Below are positions 24,130-32,384 of a stretch of DNA of 34,396 nt, in pieces. A program made the position numbers and the translations under genes. The notes beneath the pieces were generated by a model, which was not told the origin of the DNA, did not search any database, and worked only from the letters and a program-made list of their open reading frames with translations. Numbering within the stretch: the stretch's first letter is position 1; the number at the start of each line of letters is the position of its first letter. The stretch comes from JBCCBI01 sp039034155 (lineage in GTDB: Bacteria > Deinococcota > Deinococci > Deinococcales > Trueperaceae): contig JBCCBI010000003.1 of assembly GCA_039034155.1 (NCBI GenBank), forward strand, positions 1 to 34,396, read 5' to 3'.

Positions 24130-24852
24130 CTAACGGCGCAGATGATCTGCAATGAGCAAACCAACAGCTCTACTCCCTGCCGGTGAGGGGTGCACTGGAT
24201 CATCGGGGGATGCATACAACGCGGGCGTGTCTGGCCGAATGGTTTCGGCCGTGCAAATGTACATCGTATCGTCACGTTGCTGCGCTAATTCTCGGTAGCG
24301 ACTTAAAAGCTCAGGAAAATACTCACAGCCTGTTTCTCTATCTCTGGGCAAGTAGTACCCCACAATTACAGCCTGCGCGCCATCACCTGTGATGGTGTTG
24401 ACCAACTCGACCATCAAACCCGACTGTAGGTTGGGAGCAATCAGACTATCTAGCACTGGGCGACTACACTGTGCGCTAAAGTCGTTCCCACCGCCGTTAA
24501 CCAACACGTGACTGTAGTTACCCGGTTCGTACTGGCTGGCGATACTCTCATCATTAGTGGGAGTTAACATCGCACCACCCACAGCGTTGTTGCGCATAGA
24601 GATATTAAGCTCCCGCCCTACAACGTCGGGAATACTTTGTGCTTCCACGTCGTTGTATGCCAGAATTGAGTCGCCGACCGCTTGCATATTGCCTAGTTCG
24701 CCTTGTCTCTGACCGGTAGAGCTTGCTGAGGCGACACAACTTGCTGGTAAATCAGTTACTACCGCGCCATCTTCATCCGTATTTCCAGAATTACCGCTTG
24801 CACATGCGGCCAGCATTACGCAACTACTTATCATCAGTAGTTTGATGTTCAC
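24130..24852 (-). CDS. SGNH/GDSL hydrolase lipoprotein
   Basis: 240 residues. Signal peptide with lipobox LAAC (14-17), so probably a membrane-anchored envelope lipoprotein. All SGNH blocks are visible: block I AVGDSILAYN (catalytic S62), block III NGGGNDF (N123), block V DPVHPSPAG with D218 and H221. Such enzymes are esterases, often acting on acylated polysaccharides or peptidoglycan. Set between pgsB and pgsC genes it may de-acylate, release or modify the polymer, and it occupies the position where the PgsA/CapA exporter would be expected; that is inference. GTG start with AAGGAGAT upstream. It lies 50 nt behind pgsB. Confidence 0.9.
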   Translation of the reverse strand: MNIKLLMISSCVMLAACASGNSGNTDEDGAVVTDLPASCVASASSTGQRQGELGNMQAVGDSILAYNDVEAQSIPDVVGRELNISMRNNAVGGAMLTPTNDESIASQYEPGNYSHVLVNGGGNDFSAQCSRPVLDSLIAPNLQSGLMVELVNTITGDGAQAVIVGYYLPRDRETGCEYFPELLSRYRELAQQRDDTMYICTAETIRPDTPALYASPDDPVHPSPAGSRAVGLLIADHLRR

Positions 24853-24902
24853 AGCATATCTCCTTCATTAAATTGATAGTGAATGTAAGTTGACGGCTTT
24901 GT

Positions 24903-26159
24903 TTAAGCAGCTCGAGCCACCTGCACAGCAGGCAGCATAGTGCCAGTGACGTGCGCTGCAGGGCTAGGTTTAGGAGCTGACACAGCCTCGAAGTAATCCA
25001 TGAGCGCTTCTGCGTGGGCAGTGTGAATGTTTACCAGACCAATGAGTACCACCTGCCCCCCAGGATTCAGGGAGGCAACCTGCGCTAACATCTGTGCAGC
25101 ATCAACCTCGCTGTTCGCCAAGTTAATAATGCGCTCAGCTGGGTAGCCCAAGGCGGTGAGTTGATCGGTCGTCTGCCGTTCAAATGCACCTAGAGTAATG
25201 TAGTAATCAAGCTTTAGGTCCAGCGCGGCAATTTCGGTAAACTGTTGGGCCCGCACAACGCGGTCAAGGCGGTTGTTCAAAATTCCGACCCGAACGGCCT
25301 CAGGCTGATGGTGCACGCGCAGTGCCTCAATACCTATGATCGTGCTTTCGCGGTCGTTCACAGCAAACATGGGGGCCCACAAAATACGTGTGTTAGCAAT
25401 TGTGATTTCTTTGAGCACCACAGCGCCTATGTCAGGCTGAGCACGTTGCATGCCGGCCATCGCCGTCTCTCTGGCAATACCTAACTTGGCAGCCACAGCC
25501 AGACCAATAGCGATGTTCTCTTTGAACGCGAGGTAGTCAAAACCAGCCAAATCTGTGTCTGAAACTGCGTGTGCATCTGCACAGATCAGCTCGGAGCCGC
25601 GTTGCCCCGCCTGCTGCGCGAGTATCTGCTGAAGGTCTTGGCAACTTTCAGCCGTAATTGTCGTGCCTTTGTGGGCAATGGTGTTGGACAGTGACCCAGC
25701 AATCTCGGCGAGGCTTACGCCCATAACATCCTGATGATCTTCGCGCACGTTGGTAATCACGCTGAGGTTGCCCTGAATAATCTGCTGCTGAGAAATGCGT
25801 TGGTACTCGGGATCGAGCGCCATACACTCAATGACCAACGCGTCCAGATCAGACTTAGCATGTTTTCTGAGGATATTAATTTGCTCGCCAATCGTCGGCG
25901 CGCCGTACCGGGTGATGGGCGTTTCGCTACCGTCACCGTGAATGACTCGAGCTGCACTGCCAGTTGTCTTGGCTAGCGTCGTGTAGCCTGCCTCCCGCAA
26001 CATACCTGCAATGAGCCGCGTGACCGTGGACTTACCGCGAATGCCGTTAACGTGAATGCGCAGGGGAATGCGCCGAACCCGCTTAAGATGCGCGTTGTAA
26101 CTCACGTACCAATAAATGAAGAGTAAGCTTGTTAAGCCTAGTGCAATGATGTAGGCCAT
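24903..26159 (-). CDS. pgsB: poly-gamma-glutamate synthase subunit PgsB/CapB
   Basis: 418 residues from the ATG at 26159, which has GGGAGG 4 nt upstream; the frame extends to a TTG at 26219 but that start has no support. An N-terminal membrane helix (residues 3-20) precedes a Mur-ligase-like ATP-binding domain with P-loop HVNGIRGKSTVTRLI (36-50). TGSAARVIHGDG follows, then VIECMALDPEYQ and VITNVREDHQDVMG, the usual CapB/PgsB series. The enzyme activates the gamma-carboxyl of glutamate with ATP and forms the poly-gamma-glutamate chain at the inner membrane with PgsC. No PgsA/CapA is in the window. The family match is firm; the polymer made is inferred. Confidence 0.94.
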   Translation of the reverse strand: MAYIIALGLTSLLFIYWYVSYNAHLKRVRRIPLRIHVNGIRGKSTVTRLIAGMLREAGYTTLAKTTGSAARVIHGDGSETPITRYGAPTIGEQINILRKHAKSDLDALVIECMALDPEYQRISQQQIIQGNLSVITNVREDHQDVMGVSLAEIAGSLSNTIAHKGTTITAESCQDLQQILAQQAGQRGSELICADAHAVSDTDLAGFDYLAFKENIAIGLAVAAKLGIARETAMAGMQRAQPDIGAVVLKEITIANTRILWAPMFAVNDRESTIIGIEALRVHHQPEAVRVGILNNRLDRVVRAQQFTEIAALDLKLDYYITLGAFERQTTDQLTALGYPAERIINLANSEVDAAQMLAQVASLNPGGQVVLIGLVNIHTAHAEALMDYFEAVSAPKPSPAAHVTGTMLPAVQVARAA

Positions 26160-26202
26160 AACACCTCCCTGAACGGTTCTTGACCTGTTGGTAAAACTTG
26201 TT

Positions 26203-26237
26203 GTTGATGTTGTTATCAACTGATTTAACTCATCAAC
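26203..26237. promoter_or_regulatory. GTTGATG/CATCAAC inverted repeat upstream of pgsB
   Basis: GTTGATG (26203-26209) is the reverse complement of CATCAAC (26231-26237), and ATCAAC occurs again between them (26215-26220). It lies 44 nt before the pgsB start and could be an operator. Symmetry alone supports this. Confidence 0.3.
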
Positions 26238-26409
26238 GAAGGTCAGTTTAGGTACAGGGGGTTAGTCAGAAGTTAATTGCGGCTAGTGCTGTAGTTTTGC
26301 TTTTCATAGCGAGCGTTGGTGCTGAGTAACATGTTCTGAAATTGCTAGAGAGCTCTGGATGGTGATGCTAGCTGGTAGCAACGGTTTAACAAGTCAGTCG
26401 ATGACTTCG

Positions 26410-27474
26410 TTAGTCAATGACCTCGATGGTGTGCCAAGTAACTCTACCGTTGCTGACGCTACCTTCTAGAAGGTACAAGGCTTCTCTCGAGCTACTAATC
26501 TGCGGTAAAAAATCATAGTTAAACTCAAAGTCCGAACCGTCATAAAAATTAATGACGATGACCTCTCGAGTGGCCTCATCTGAGCTTTCTTCACGCCAAT
26601 CATCAAATCCTTCAGCATCAAACTGCCAAATTTGTAGTAGTGAAGTGCTTTCATCAGGGTAGATAAGTGATGCTGGTCCTTCAAAATACGACCACATTTC
26701 GGGCTCAAATATCTCGACGGTAAGCGCCACTATGTCATCTTCTTGGACCGGTCCATAGACTTCAACAAACATACCTTCGACGAGCACGCGCACATCTAGA
26801 TCATCTAGGTCTGCAGTACTCACCTCAATGTCTTCTAAATACAGGACATCTTCATCTTCTTCAATAGCAGTGATCGTCCCGTAGAGAAAGACATATTCAT
26901 CATCGTCGTCATTAAACTCATCAGGATCGTCATCATCTGAGTCGTCATCGTCTGAGTCATTTTCGTTCAGATCTTCATCAAATTCATCGGGATCATCAAG
27001 GTCGTCATCATCGTCGTCATCCAACTCATCGCTAGGATCGTCAGCATCTGAGTCGTCATCATCCGAATGATCATCTTCCAGGTCTTCGTCATCAAATCCA
27101 CCCTCAAAATCATCGTCGGTCTCATCATCAAGATCGTCTTCGTTGAAGTCATCGTCATCTGAATCGTCCTCGTCAAAGTCATCATCTAATTCATCGTCAC
27201 TAAATTCGTCATCAGGTTCATTATCTAACTCATCTTCAGAGTCACCATCACCATCAAATTCGTCATCGGGGTCATCATCGAATTCGTCGTCGGGGTCATC
27301 ATCGAATTCGTCGTCGGGGTCGTCAACTTGAGCATCGTTAACCTCTTTGACCTTATCTTCAGACGCAGCGAGCACTTCTGCACTTGCATAGCCCATCATG
27401 TAATCCGGCATGAGACCTTGAACCAAACTAGACAGTACTAGGATAATCAGCCATACTCTGAGAGGCCGGAGCAT
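26410..27474 (-). CDS. exported Asp/Glu-rich protein with C-terminal DUF5666-like domain
   Basis: 354 residues. Signal peptide at 1-32 (VWLIILVLSSLVQGL). Residues 51-193 are almost entirely Asp/Glu with Ser, Phe and Pro, opening with three exact copies of DDPDDEFD encoded by 24-nt tandem repeats (27253-27324). Residues about 194-262 look like a DUF5666-type OB-fold (YGTITAIEEDEDVLYLEDI... MFVEVYGPV), and a further beta-rich domain ends the protein. The acidic tract should bind divalent cations (Ca2+/Mg2+) outside the membrane. Its ATG overlaps the TGA of the histidine kinase (TGATG), so it is translated with the two-component pair and may tune its sensing; that is inference. Confidence 0.75.
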   Translation of the reverse strand: MLRPLRVWLIILVLSSLVQGLMPDYMMGYASAEVLAASEDKVKEVNDAQVDDPDDEFDDDPDDEFDDDPDDEFDGDGDSEDELDNEPDDEFSDDELDDDFDEDDSDDDDFNEDDLDDETDDDFEGGFDDEDLEDDHSDDDDSDADDPSDELDDDDDDDLDDPDEFDEDLNENDSDDDDSDDDDPDEFNDDDDEYVFLYGTITAIEEDEDVLYLEDIEVSTADLDDLDVRVLVEGMFVEVYGPVQEDDIVALTVEIFEPEMWSYFEGPASLIYPDESTSLLQIWQFDAEGFDDWREESSDEATREVIVINFYDGSDFEFNYDFLPQISSSREALYLLEGSVSNGRVTWHTIEVID

Positions 27475-28799
27475 CAGCCCATGTCCTCATCTGTAACCAA
27501 GGGAAGACAAACACGAACCTCAAAGCCAGGCTCGAGGTTACGCAACCTGAGGCTACCCTGCAGCGTGTCAACAATATGTTGAACCAAGGCCAGCCCCAAC
27601 CCCAACCCTTCTTGCTCGGTGTGGTGACGAACAAAGGGTTCAGTTAACTCTGAGAGTTTCGCTTCAGGAACACTTTGACCTTCACCTCGACCTTGGTCAA
27701 GGACACACATGCATATATCTGTGTGGTGGTGTGTCAGCTCGAGCCTCACCTCAGCGTCACTGTATTTGAGCGCGTTGGTCAGCAGATTGTGAATAAGCTG
27801 CTGAATAAGCTCATCACGCCCTAAGATGACAAGATCATCATCTGTGTGATTGATAAGCCTAATACGTCGCATGGACGCGTCGTCAAACGCGTGCAAACTG
27901 GCCGTCACAACAGGGCTCACTAAGATGGGTTCCAGCTGGCGGGTGCTCGAGCGGGTCAGCATGAGTAAGCCCTCAATAATGTCCTGCATTTGCTGAATGT
28001 TGTGAGGCGCTTGGGCTTCAAGCTCCTGCTGAGTATACAAGCCTCGAGCAACCCCCTCAAACAAAACTTTGAGGTTAGCAAGTGGGGTACGAAGTTCGTG
28101 CGACGCATAGCGTGTAAAGGCACGCTCGCGCTGTATGAAGCCCATGAGCGAACGACTCATGCGGTTAAAACTGGTCGCCAGTTGACTTAACTCATCACGA
28201 CCTTCTGGCACGATAATTTCATCGGGAATGCGCTGTTGAGATAGCACTTTGGTGGCCCATGTGAGGTCGCGAATCGGCTGCAGTGCCAACTGGTATAAAA
28301 AGCCGCCCAATAGCCCGGCGATCAGCAGGGCAACGACGAGTGTTAACCAGCTCGAGCGCAAATAGGCTTGTAGGGCCGCCCTGGTATCGCTCATGTTCAG
28401 CGCCACATCTAGCTGAAAGGCTTGACCTTCCTGGGCCGTCTCGAGCTCAAAGCTAGCTGTGCGCCAGTTACTATCCGCTTCTGGATAGCTACCACCGTAA
28501 AACAGCAAGTTACGCTCTTCTGACCGCAGGCGAAACCGTACCTCACCCAAACTTTGTAGTAGAGCGTTACTTTGCCGGTCAAGTTGCAATCTAGGGGACG
28601 CACCCGAAAAATCAATCATGCTCTGAGACAAGCTCACAACCGTCTCAAACGTGCTCGTTGTGTTGTCATTGAGCGCCTGCCGAAAACTGAGGTAGCCCAG
28701 CACACTACTACTCACAGCTGTCACCAACGCAACCACCAGCAAACCACCAAACAAGCGACTACGAAAACTGAGTCTGTGCGTCAAGTTAGGAAACCGCAT
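27474..28799 (-). CDS. membrane sensor histidine kinase
   Basis: 441 residues. TM1 about 16-36, an extracytoplasmic sensor region about 40-148, TM2 about 150-172, then a HAMP domain. H-box ASHELRTPLANLK (phospho-His 234), N-box QLIHNLLTNALKYSD (331-348), G1 LDQGRGEG (367-374) and G2 GLGLGLALVQ (398-407) complete an orthodox HisKA/HATPase kinase. It lies 20 nt behind its response regulator gene and overlaps by one base the acidic exported protein gene, giving the order regulator-kinase-acidic protein. The signal is unknown; the ~110-residue sensor region has no recognisable ligand domain. Confidence 0.95.
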   Translation of the reverse strand: MRFPNLTHRLSFRSRLFGGLLVVALVTAVSSSVLGYLSFRQALNDNTTSTFETVVSLSQSMIDFSGASPRLQLDRQSNALLQSLGEVRFRLRSEERNLLFYGGSYPEADSNWRTASFELETAQEGQAFQLDVALNMSDTRAALQAYLRSSWLTLVVALLIAGLLGGFLYQLALQPIRDLTWATKVLSQQRIPDEIIVPEGRDELSQLATSFNRMSRSLMGFIQRERAFTRYASHELRTPLANLKVLFEGVARGLYTQQELEAQAPHNIQQMQDIIEGLLMLTRSSTRQLEPILVSPVVTASLHAFDDASMRRIRLINHTDDDLVILGRDELIQQLIHNLLTNALKYSDAEVRLELTHHHTDICMCVLDQGRGEGQSVPEAKLSELTEPFVRHHTEQEGLGLGLALVQHIVDTLQGSLRLRNLEPGFEVRVCLPLVTDEDMG

Positions 28800-28819
28800 G
28801 GTGATGATTACCTGATGGG

Positions 28820-29500
28820 CTAGCTTACTGCTTCAGCCTCAGCCACAGAAAGACCCAGGCGGTAGCCACCCTGCACGGTCACAATGGCGTCTTTACTGAG
28901 CTTTTGACGCAGGTAATGTACGTACACGCGAATGACTTTTAGGCCTGAATCCGCGTTAGGAAAAAGTTTATCGAGCAGTTCCGCTGGCGCGTATAACCGT
29001 TCGGGATTCATGGCAAAGAGTTCCAACAGCGCAAACTCACGCTCGCTCAACTGGAGTAAGTCACCTTGCCAGTGCGCGCTGCGGCGGGCTAGGTCAAGCT
29101 CGAGCGGCCCACACACTAACTTTGCTTTCTTAACTTGTGCGTCGCGGCGCAAAAGTGCTCTTACCCGGGCGAGGTACTCGTCCAGACTAAACGGTTTTAC
29201 GAGGTAGTCATCGCCCCCTAGGTCGAGGCCGTGAATGCGGTCTTCAACAGCGTCCCTAGCAGTCAGAAACAAAATAGGTACAGCGCTCACCTCACGAATT
29301 TCTTGGGCTAGGGTAAAGCCAGCGTGCTCACCTTCTGGCAACATAACGTCTAGGGTGATGAGGTCGGGATCGCGCTGGGGCAGTAGCGTCCTTGCTTCCG
29401 TCAAGCTTTGAGCCCAAGCAACGTCGTAACCACTCGCTCTCAAGCTGCGCCCTAGACCGTCACCTAGGGTAACTTCATCTTCGACGACTAGTACGAACAT
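28820..29500 (-). CDS. OmpR/PhoB-family response regulator
   Basis: 226 residues. Receiver domain with acidic pocket VEDE (6-9), phospho-acceptor D51 in LITLDVMLPEG, T80 in FLTARD and K102 in YLVKPF. The winged-helix DNA-binding domain ends in VIRVYVHYLRQKL and the TVQGGYRLGL hairpin. It is the first gene of a regulator-kinase-acidic protein operon. Upstream, 180 nt separate it from a transport gene; short direct repeats there (29583-29609) could be its binding sites, since such regulators often bind direct repeats, but this is untested. Confidence 0.96.
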   Translation of the reverse strand: MFVLVVEDEVTLGDGLGRSLRASGYDVAWAQSLTEARTLLPQRDPDLITLDVMLPEGEHAGFTLAQEIREVSAVPILFLTARDAVEDRIHGLDLGGDDYLVKPFSLDEYLARVRALLRRDAQVKKAKLVCGPLELDLARRSAHWQGDLLQLSEREFALLELFAMNPERLYAPAELLDKLFPNADSGLKVIRVYVHYLRQKLSKDAIVTVQGGYRLGLSVAEAEAVS

Positions 29501-29582
29501 AGTGCGTTTAACCTTAGTGTATGAGGTGGGGTAGCAACAGTTAATCCAGTCATGATGGTTAAGCTTAGAGTACTGGCATTAG

Positions 29583-29609
29583 TTAGATGTTAGTGCTTAG
29601 ATGTTAGTG
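29583..29609. repeat. direct repeat TTAGATGTTAGTG x2 upstream of the response regulator
   Basis: Two identical 13-mers at 29583-29595 and 29597-29609, spaced one base apart, about 85-110 nt before the regulator start. OmpR-type regulators bind direct repeats of roughly 10-11 nt period; the 14-nt period here is somewhat long. Confidence 0.4.
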
Positions 29610-29652
29610 ACAGGCAACTGTGCTCGCACAACTTTTTAGCATTCCAGCAATA

Positions 29653-29688
29653 TTTACCAGGCTGTTTACCAAGCTATTTACTAGGCAT
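29653..29688. repeat. three imperfect 12-nt tandem repeats at the permease stop codon
   Basis: TTTACCAGGCTG, TTTACCAAGCTA and TTTACTAGGCAT follow one another at 29653, 29665 and 29677, straddling the stop codon of the permease gene at 29681. Probably slippage duplication that rebuilt the gene end. Confidence 0.5.
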
Positions 29689-30340
29689 TTGCCAAACGTT
29701 TTTGCAGCCGCCCAACCGCCCTAGACGCCACAAAACAGAGCACAAAATAGACAACAGCTGCAAACACGTACAGCTCGAGCAGCCGACCTTCACGCCGGGC
29801 AATCACGTTGGCAGCCGTCATAAAATCACGAAGCGCAACAACATAAACTAAGGACGTATCTTGAAACAAAATAATGCTCTGCGTCAGCAAAATAGGAATC
29901 ATGTTACGAAACGCTTGCGGCAATACAATAAGCCCCATCACTTGGCGCTTTGAAAGTCCAAGCGCGAGGCCAGCCTCAGTTTGACCTTTGGAAATACTTA
30001 AAATACCTGCGCGGATGATCTCACAAAAATAGGCTGCTTCAAATAGAGTAAACGCAATCAGGGCGGAATAAAATCCACCAACTGCACGCCCAATGATAAG
30101 CGGAACTAAAAAATAAAACCAAAAAATAATTAGGATCAGCGGAATTGACCGAAATAGGTTAACGTAAATAAGCCCTAACCAAGACAAAACTCGCACAGGT
30201 GATAGCCTCAGCAGCGCTAATAGCGTCCCCAAAACAAGCGCGCCAAGTAGGGCTAACCCAGTAAGCAACAAACTGAGTTGCATCCCTTGCCATAAAAAGG
30301 GTAATGCAGAAACAATGACCTCAATATCTAGATTCAGCAT
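29681..30340 (-). CDS. polar amino acid ABC transporter permease (second of pair)
   Basis: 219 residues, HisM/GltK-type inner-membrane permease with about five helices. It carries the EAA-type coupling loop (GLALGLSKRQVMGLIVLPQA) where the ATPase docks and the family's YVNLFRSIPLILIIFWFYF segment. It follows the first permease by 28 nt. The ATPase gene that normally comes next is absent; the next gene downstream is a response regulator. The neighbouring solute-binding protein suggests acidic amino acids as substrate. Confidence 0.92.
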   Translation of the reverse strand: MLNLDIEVIVSALPFLWQGMQLSLLLTGLALLGALVLGTLLALLRLSPVRVLSWLGLIYVNLFRSIPLILIIFWFYFLVPLIIGRAVGGFYSALIAFTLFEAAYFCEIIRAGILSISKGQTEAGLALGLSKRQVMGLIVLPQAFRNMIPILLTQSIILFQDTSLVYVVALRDFMTAANVIARREGRLLELYVFAAVVYFVLCFVASRAVGRLQKRLANA

Positions 30341-30368
30341 TAAGAGAACTCCAGTAGATGCTTCACGC

Positions 30369-31091
30369 TTAAGATTTTCCTTGTGAAAGATACCCTGGGA
30401 TACGCGTCCAACGTTCTACATAGCTCATCAGCCAGACAACCACTAAGGTGATGACGATGTAGAGCACGGTAGCTGCTGTAAATGCCTCAAATCCTTGGAA
30501 GGTATAGTTCTCAATTTGGCGGCTTTGAGCCGTTAGTTCCAACACACCAATCGTGAGGGCTAACGACGAGTTTTTGAAAATGGTGAGCACTTCAGAGGTG
30601 AGTGGTGGCACAATAACCCGATAGCCAATAGGCAGTAGCACAAAACGGTAGATTTGACGCTGCGACAGACTTAACGCGTGGGCGGCATCTAAAATACCGT
30701 TTGGAATCGTCTCAATACCTGAGCGAACTTGTTCAGCGACCCTCGAGGCTGTGTAAAACCCTAAACACACCGTCGCCGTCCAATATTCTGGATACGGTAG
30801 GTCGCGCTTAATCCAGCGTCCGGCGTCTCTGGGTAAGACTTCGGGCAGCACAAAGTACCAAATAAACAAGTGAACTAGCAAAGGCACACTGCGAAAAATC
30901 TCAATATAAGCTGTTGCTAACGTACGTACGACGGGCTGTTTAAGAGTTCGTAAGACACCGATGAGCGAGCCTAAAATAAACGCGATGATCCAAGCGACGC
31001 TCGAGACCAGTAGGGTTAGCTGCAAGCCAGCCCATAGCCAGCCCAAATAGGGTGATTCAGCTAAAACCTGCCAGTTCCAGTTGTAATTCAT
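30369..31091 (-). CDS. polar amino acid ABC transporter permease (first of pair)
   Basis: 240 residues, HisQ/GltJ-type permease. It shows IEIFRSVPLLVHLFIWYFVL, the coupling loop DAAHALSLSQRQIYRFVLLP and TIFKNSSLALTIGVLELTAQ, all standard for this family. It forms the heterodimeric channel with the next gene. A predicted terminator-like hairpin lies between it and the upstream solute-binding protein gene, so it is likely transcribed by partial read-through. Confidence 0.93.
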   Translation of the reverse strand: MNYNWNWQVLAESPYLGWLWAGLQLTLLVSSVAWIIAFILGSLIGVLRTLKQPVVRTLATAYIEIFRSVPLLVHLFIWYFVLPEVLPRDAGRWIKRDLPYPEYWTATVCLGFYTASRVAEQVRSGIETIPNGILDAAHALSLSQRQIYRFVLLPIGYRVIVPPLTSEVLTIFKNSSLALTIGVLELTAQSRQIENYTFQGFEAFTAATVLYIVITLVVVWLMSYVERWTRIPGYLSQGKS

Positions 31092-31150
31092 GTGTGTTTA
31101 AGCTCTCCTCGGCATGTAACTTGCACATACAACTTCAAGATGCGGCACTT

Positions 31151-31185
31151 AAAAAGCGGTTGATGCATCATCACACCAACCGCTT
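31151..31185 (-). terminator. intrinsic terminator/attenuator between binding-protein and permease genes
   Basis: On the minus strand AAGCGGTTG and CAACCGCTT form nine perfect pairs around a 14-nt loop, followed directly by TTTTT. It lies just behind the binding-protein stop (31199) and 60 nt before the first permease. Partial termination here would give more binding protein than permease, a known arrangement in ABC importers. Confidence 0.75.
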
Positions 31186-31198
31186 AACTTAAAGATGC

Positions 31199-32065
31199 TT
31201 ATTCAGGTAACGCTTGAATAGAGAAGGCAGCCTCGAGCAAATCTGTTGGCGGCACGCCTAAAGGATCAAACCAGGTGTTGTAAATCTCTAAGATTTCACC
31301 ACTTCTAAACAGCTCAGATAAAGTTGTATTCACGAGCAAGCGGAACTCGGAGTCGTCGCGGCCTACCATCAACGCGTACGGGTCATAGGACAAAAAGCGA
31401 CCTACCACGTCGTAGGCTTCAGGATCGCGGGCAGTGGCAATAAGTCCGTACAGCAAAATGTGATCGGTGGAGTAAGCATCCACCCGGTCTGTTTCCAGTG
31501 CCAAAAAGCCTTCAGCGTGGTCACTTACGTTAATCACGCGGGTGTCATAGCCCATCTCTTCAATCATGGCCTTAATGACCCGCTCGTTGGTGGTACCTTG
31601 AGCAAGTGCGACGACTTTACCATCTAAATCTTCAACTTCTTGAATGCCTGAATCTGCACGTACCAGAAGCTTTGTCCCAGTAATAAAGGTCGTGTGACTG
31701 TAATCCACCTGCTGCTGGCGGGTAAGGTTGTTAGTCGTTGAGCCACACTCAATGTCAATGGTGCTATTAGCAATGAGCGGAATGCGGGTTTGCGGGTTTA
31801 CCGGTACAAAGTTAACCTCAACCTCTTTACCAAGGCGTGCTTCTACAGCCTCAACAACACGCATACAAAGGTCGATCGAGTAGCCTTCTGGTTGCTGTTC
31901 ATCATTAATGTACGCAAACGGTACCGACGACTCGCGGTGGCCTACGTTAATGACCCCTGTTTCGTCAATACGTGCAAGTGCGCCGTATAACTCTTGTGCG
32001 GCAGCTGTCATCAACGTAGCTGCAACCACAATAGCTATGAACATCTTTACAGGATGTTTTAACAT
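31199..32065 (-). CDS. glutamate/aspartate-type ABC transporter solute-binding protein
   Basis: 288 residues. Signal peptide about 1-28 (MFIAIVVAATLMTAAA), no lipobox. SBP_bac_3 fold close to GltI: INVGHRESSVPFAYI near the N-terminus, EGYSIDLCMRVVEAVE, IDIECGSTTNNLTRQQQVDYS (about 105-125), and VALAQGTTNERV. These motifs are diagnostic of the Glu/Asp-binding subgroup. It captures the amino acid outside the membrane for the two permeases downstream. SD AAGGAG 7 nt before the ATG. Substrate call rests on motif resemblance to GltI. Confidence 0.92.
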   Translation of the reverse strand: MLKHPVKMFIAIVVAATLMTAAAQELYGALARIDETGVINVGHRESSVPFAYINDEQQPEGYSIDLCMRVVEAVEARLGKEVEVNFVPVNPQTRIPLIANSTIDIECGSTTNNLTRQQQVDYSHTTFITGTKLLVRADSGIQEVEDLDGKVVALAQGTTNERVIKAMIEEMGYDTRVINVSDHAEGFLALETDRVDAYSTDHILLYGLIATARDPEAYDVVGRFLSYDPYALMVGRDDSEFRLLVNTTLSELFRSGEILEIYNTWFDPLGVPPTDLLEAAFSIQALPE

Positions 32066-32384
32066 TTCACGCTCCTTTATAAATATACCCTTGTGTCAGG
32101 ATAATGTTAATTATGCCATAGCTCGAGGCAAGGTTCAATTCTAGCGCCTAGTCGTAAAAATGCTGATGTAGCAAAACGTCCCAAAAATATGTGAGGCACT
32201 CCTTTAAGTATATAGTTTCAATGTACAAGGTTATGGATACAACGTGTTCGTCACACCTCAGCCATACCCACGTCATCAGCAAATAGCATGGTTAATATGA
32301 TCTCAGCTTTGTAGACACCTTTGATAACAATCTCAAGAGTTATAACAATCAATATCTAGCCACTAAAATGTACTCGCTGGTCAT
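32066..32384. other. intergenic region upstream of the binding-protein gene
   Basis: 319 nt, AT-rich, no gene. It holds TTAACA (32105-32110) and TATATT (32082-32087) on the minus strand with a 17-nt spacer, a good promoter by sequence, but so near the start that the mRNA would begin within the SD; a start further up is possible. At its far end ACTAAATG can pair with CATTTTAGT (32362-32389), a weak hairpin at the end of the permease gene. Confidence 0.4.

Noticed and set aside
26396..26425. Near-duplicate of the last codons (EVID) and stop of the acidic protein just after its stop
   Set aside because: A 16-nt out-of-frame micro-duplication; noted but too small to interpret.
27143..27331. Serine-rich plus-strand frame
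   Set aside because: It is the antisense of the Asp/Glu repeat codons of the acidic protein, hence low-complexity shadow.
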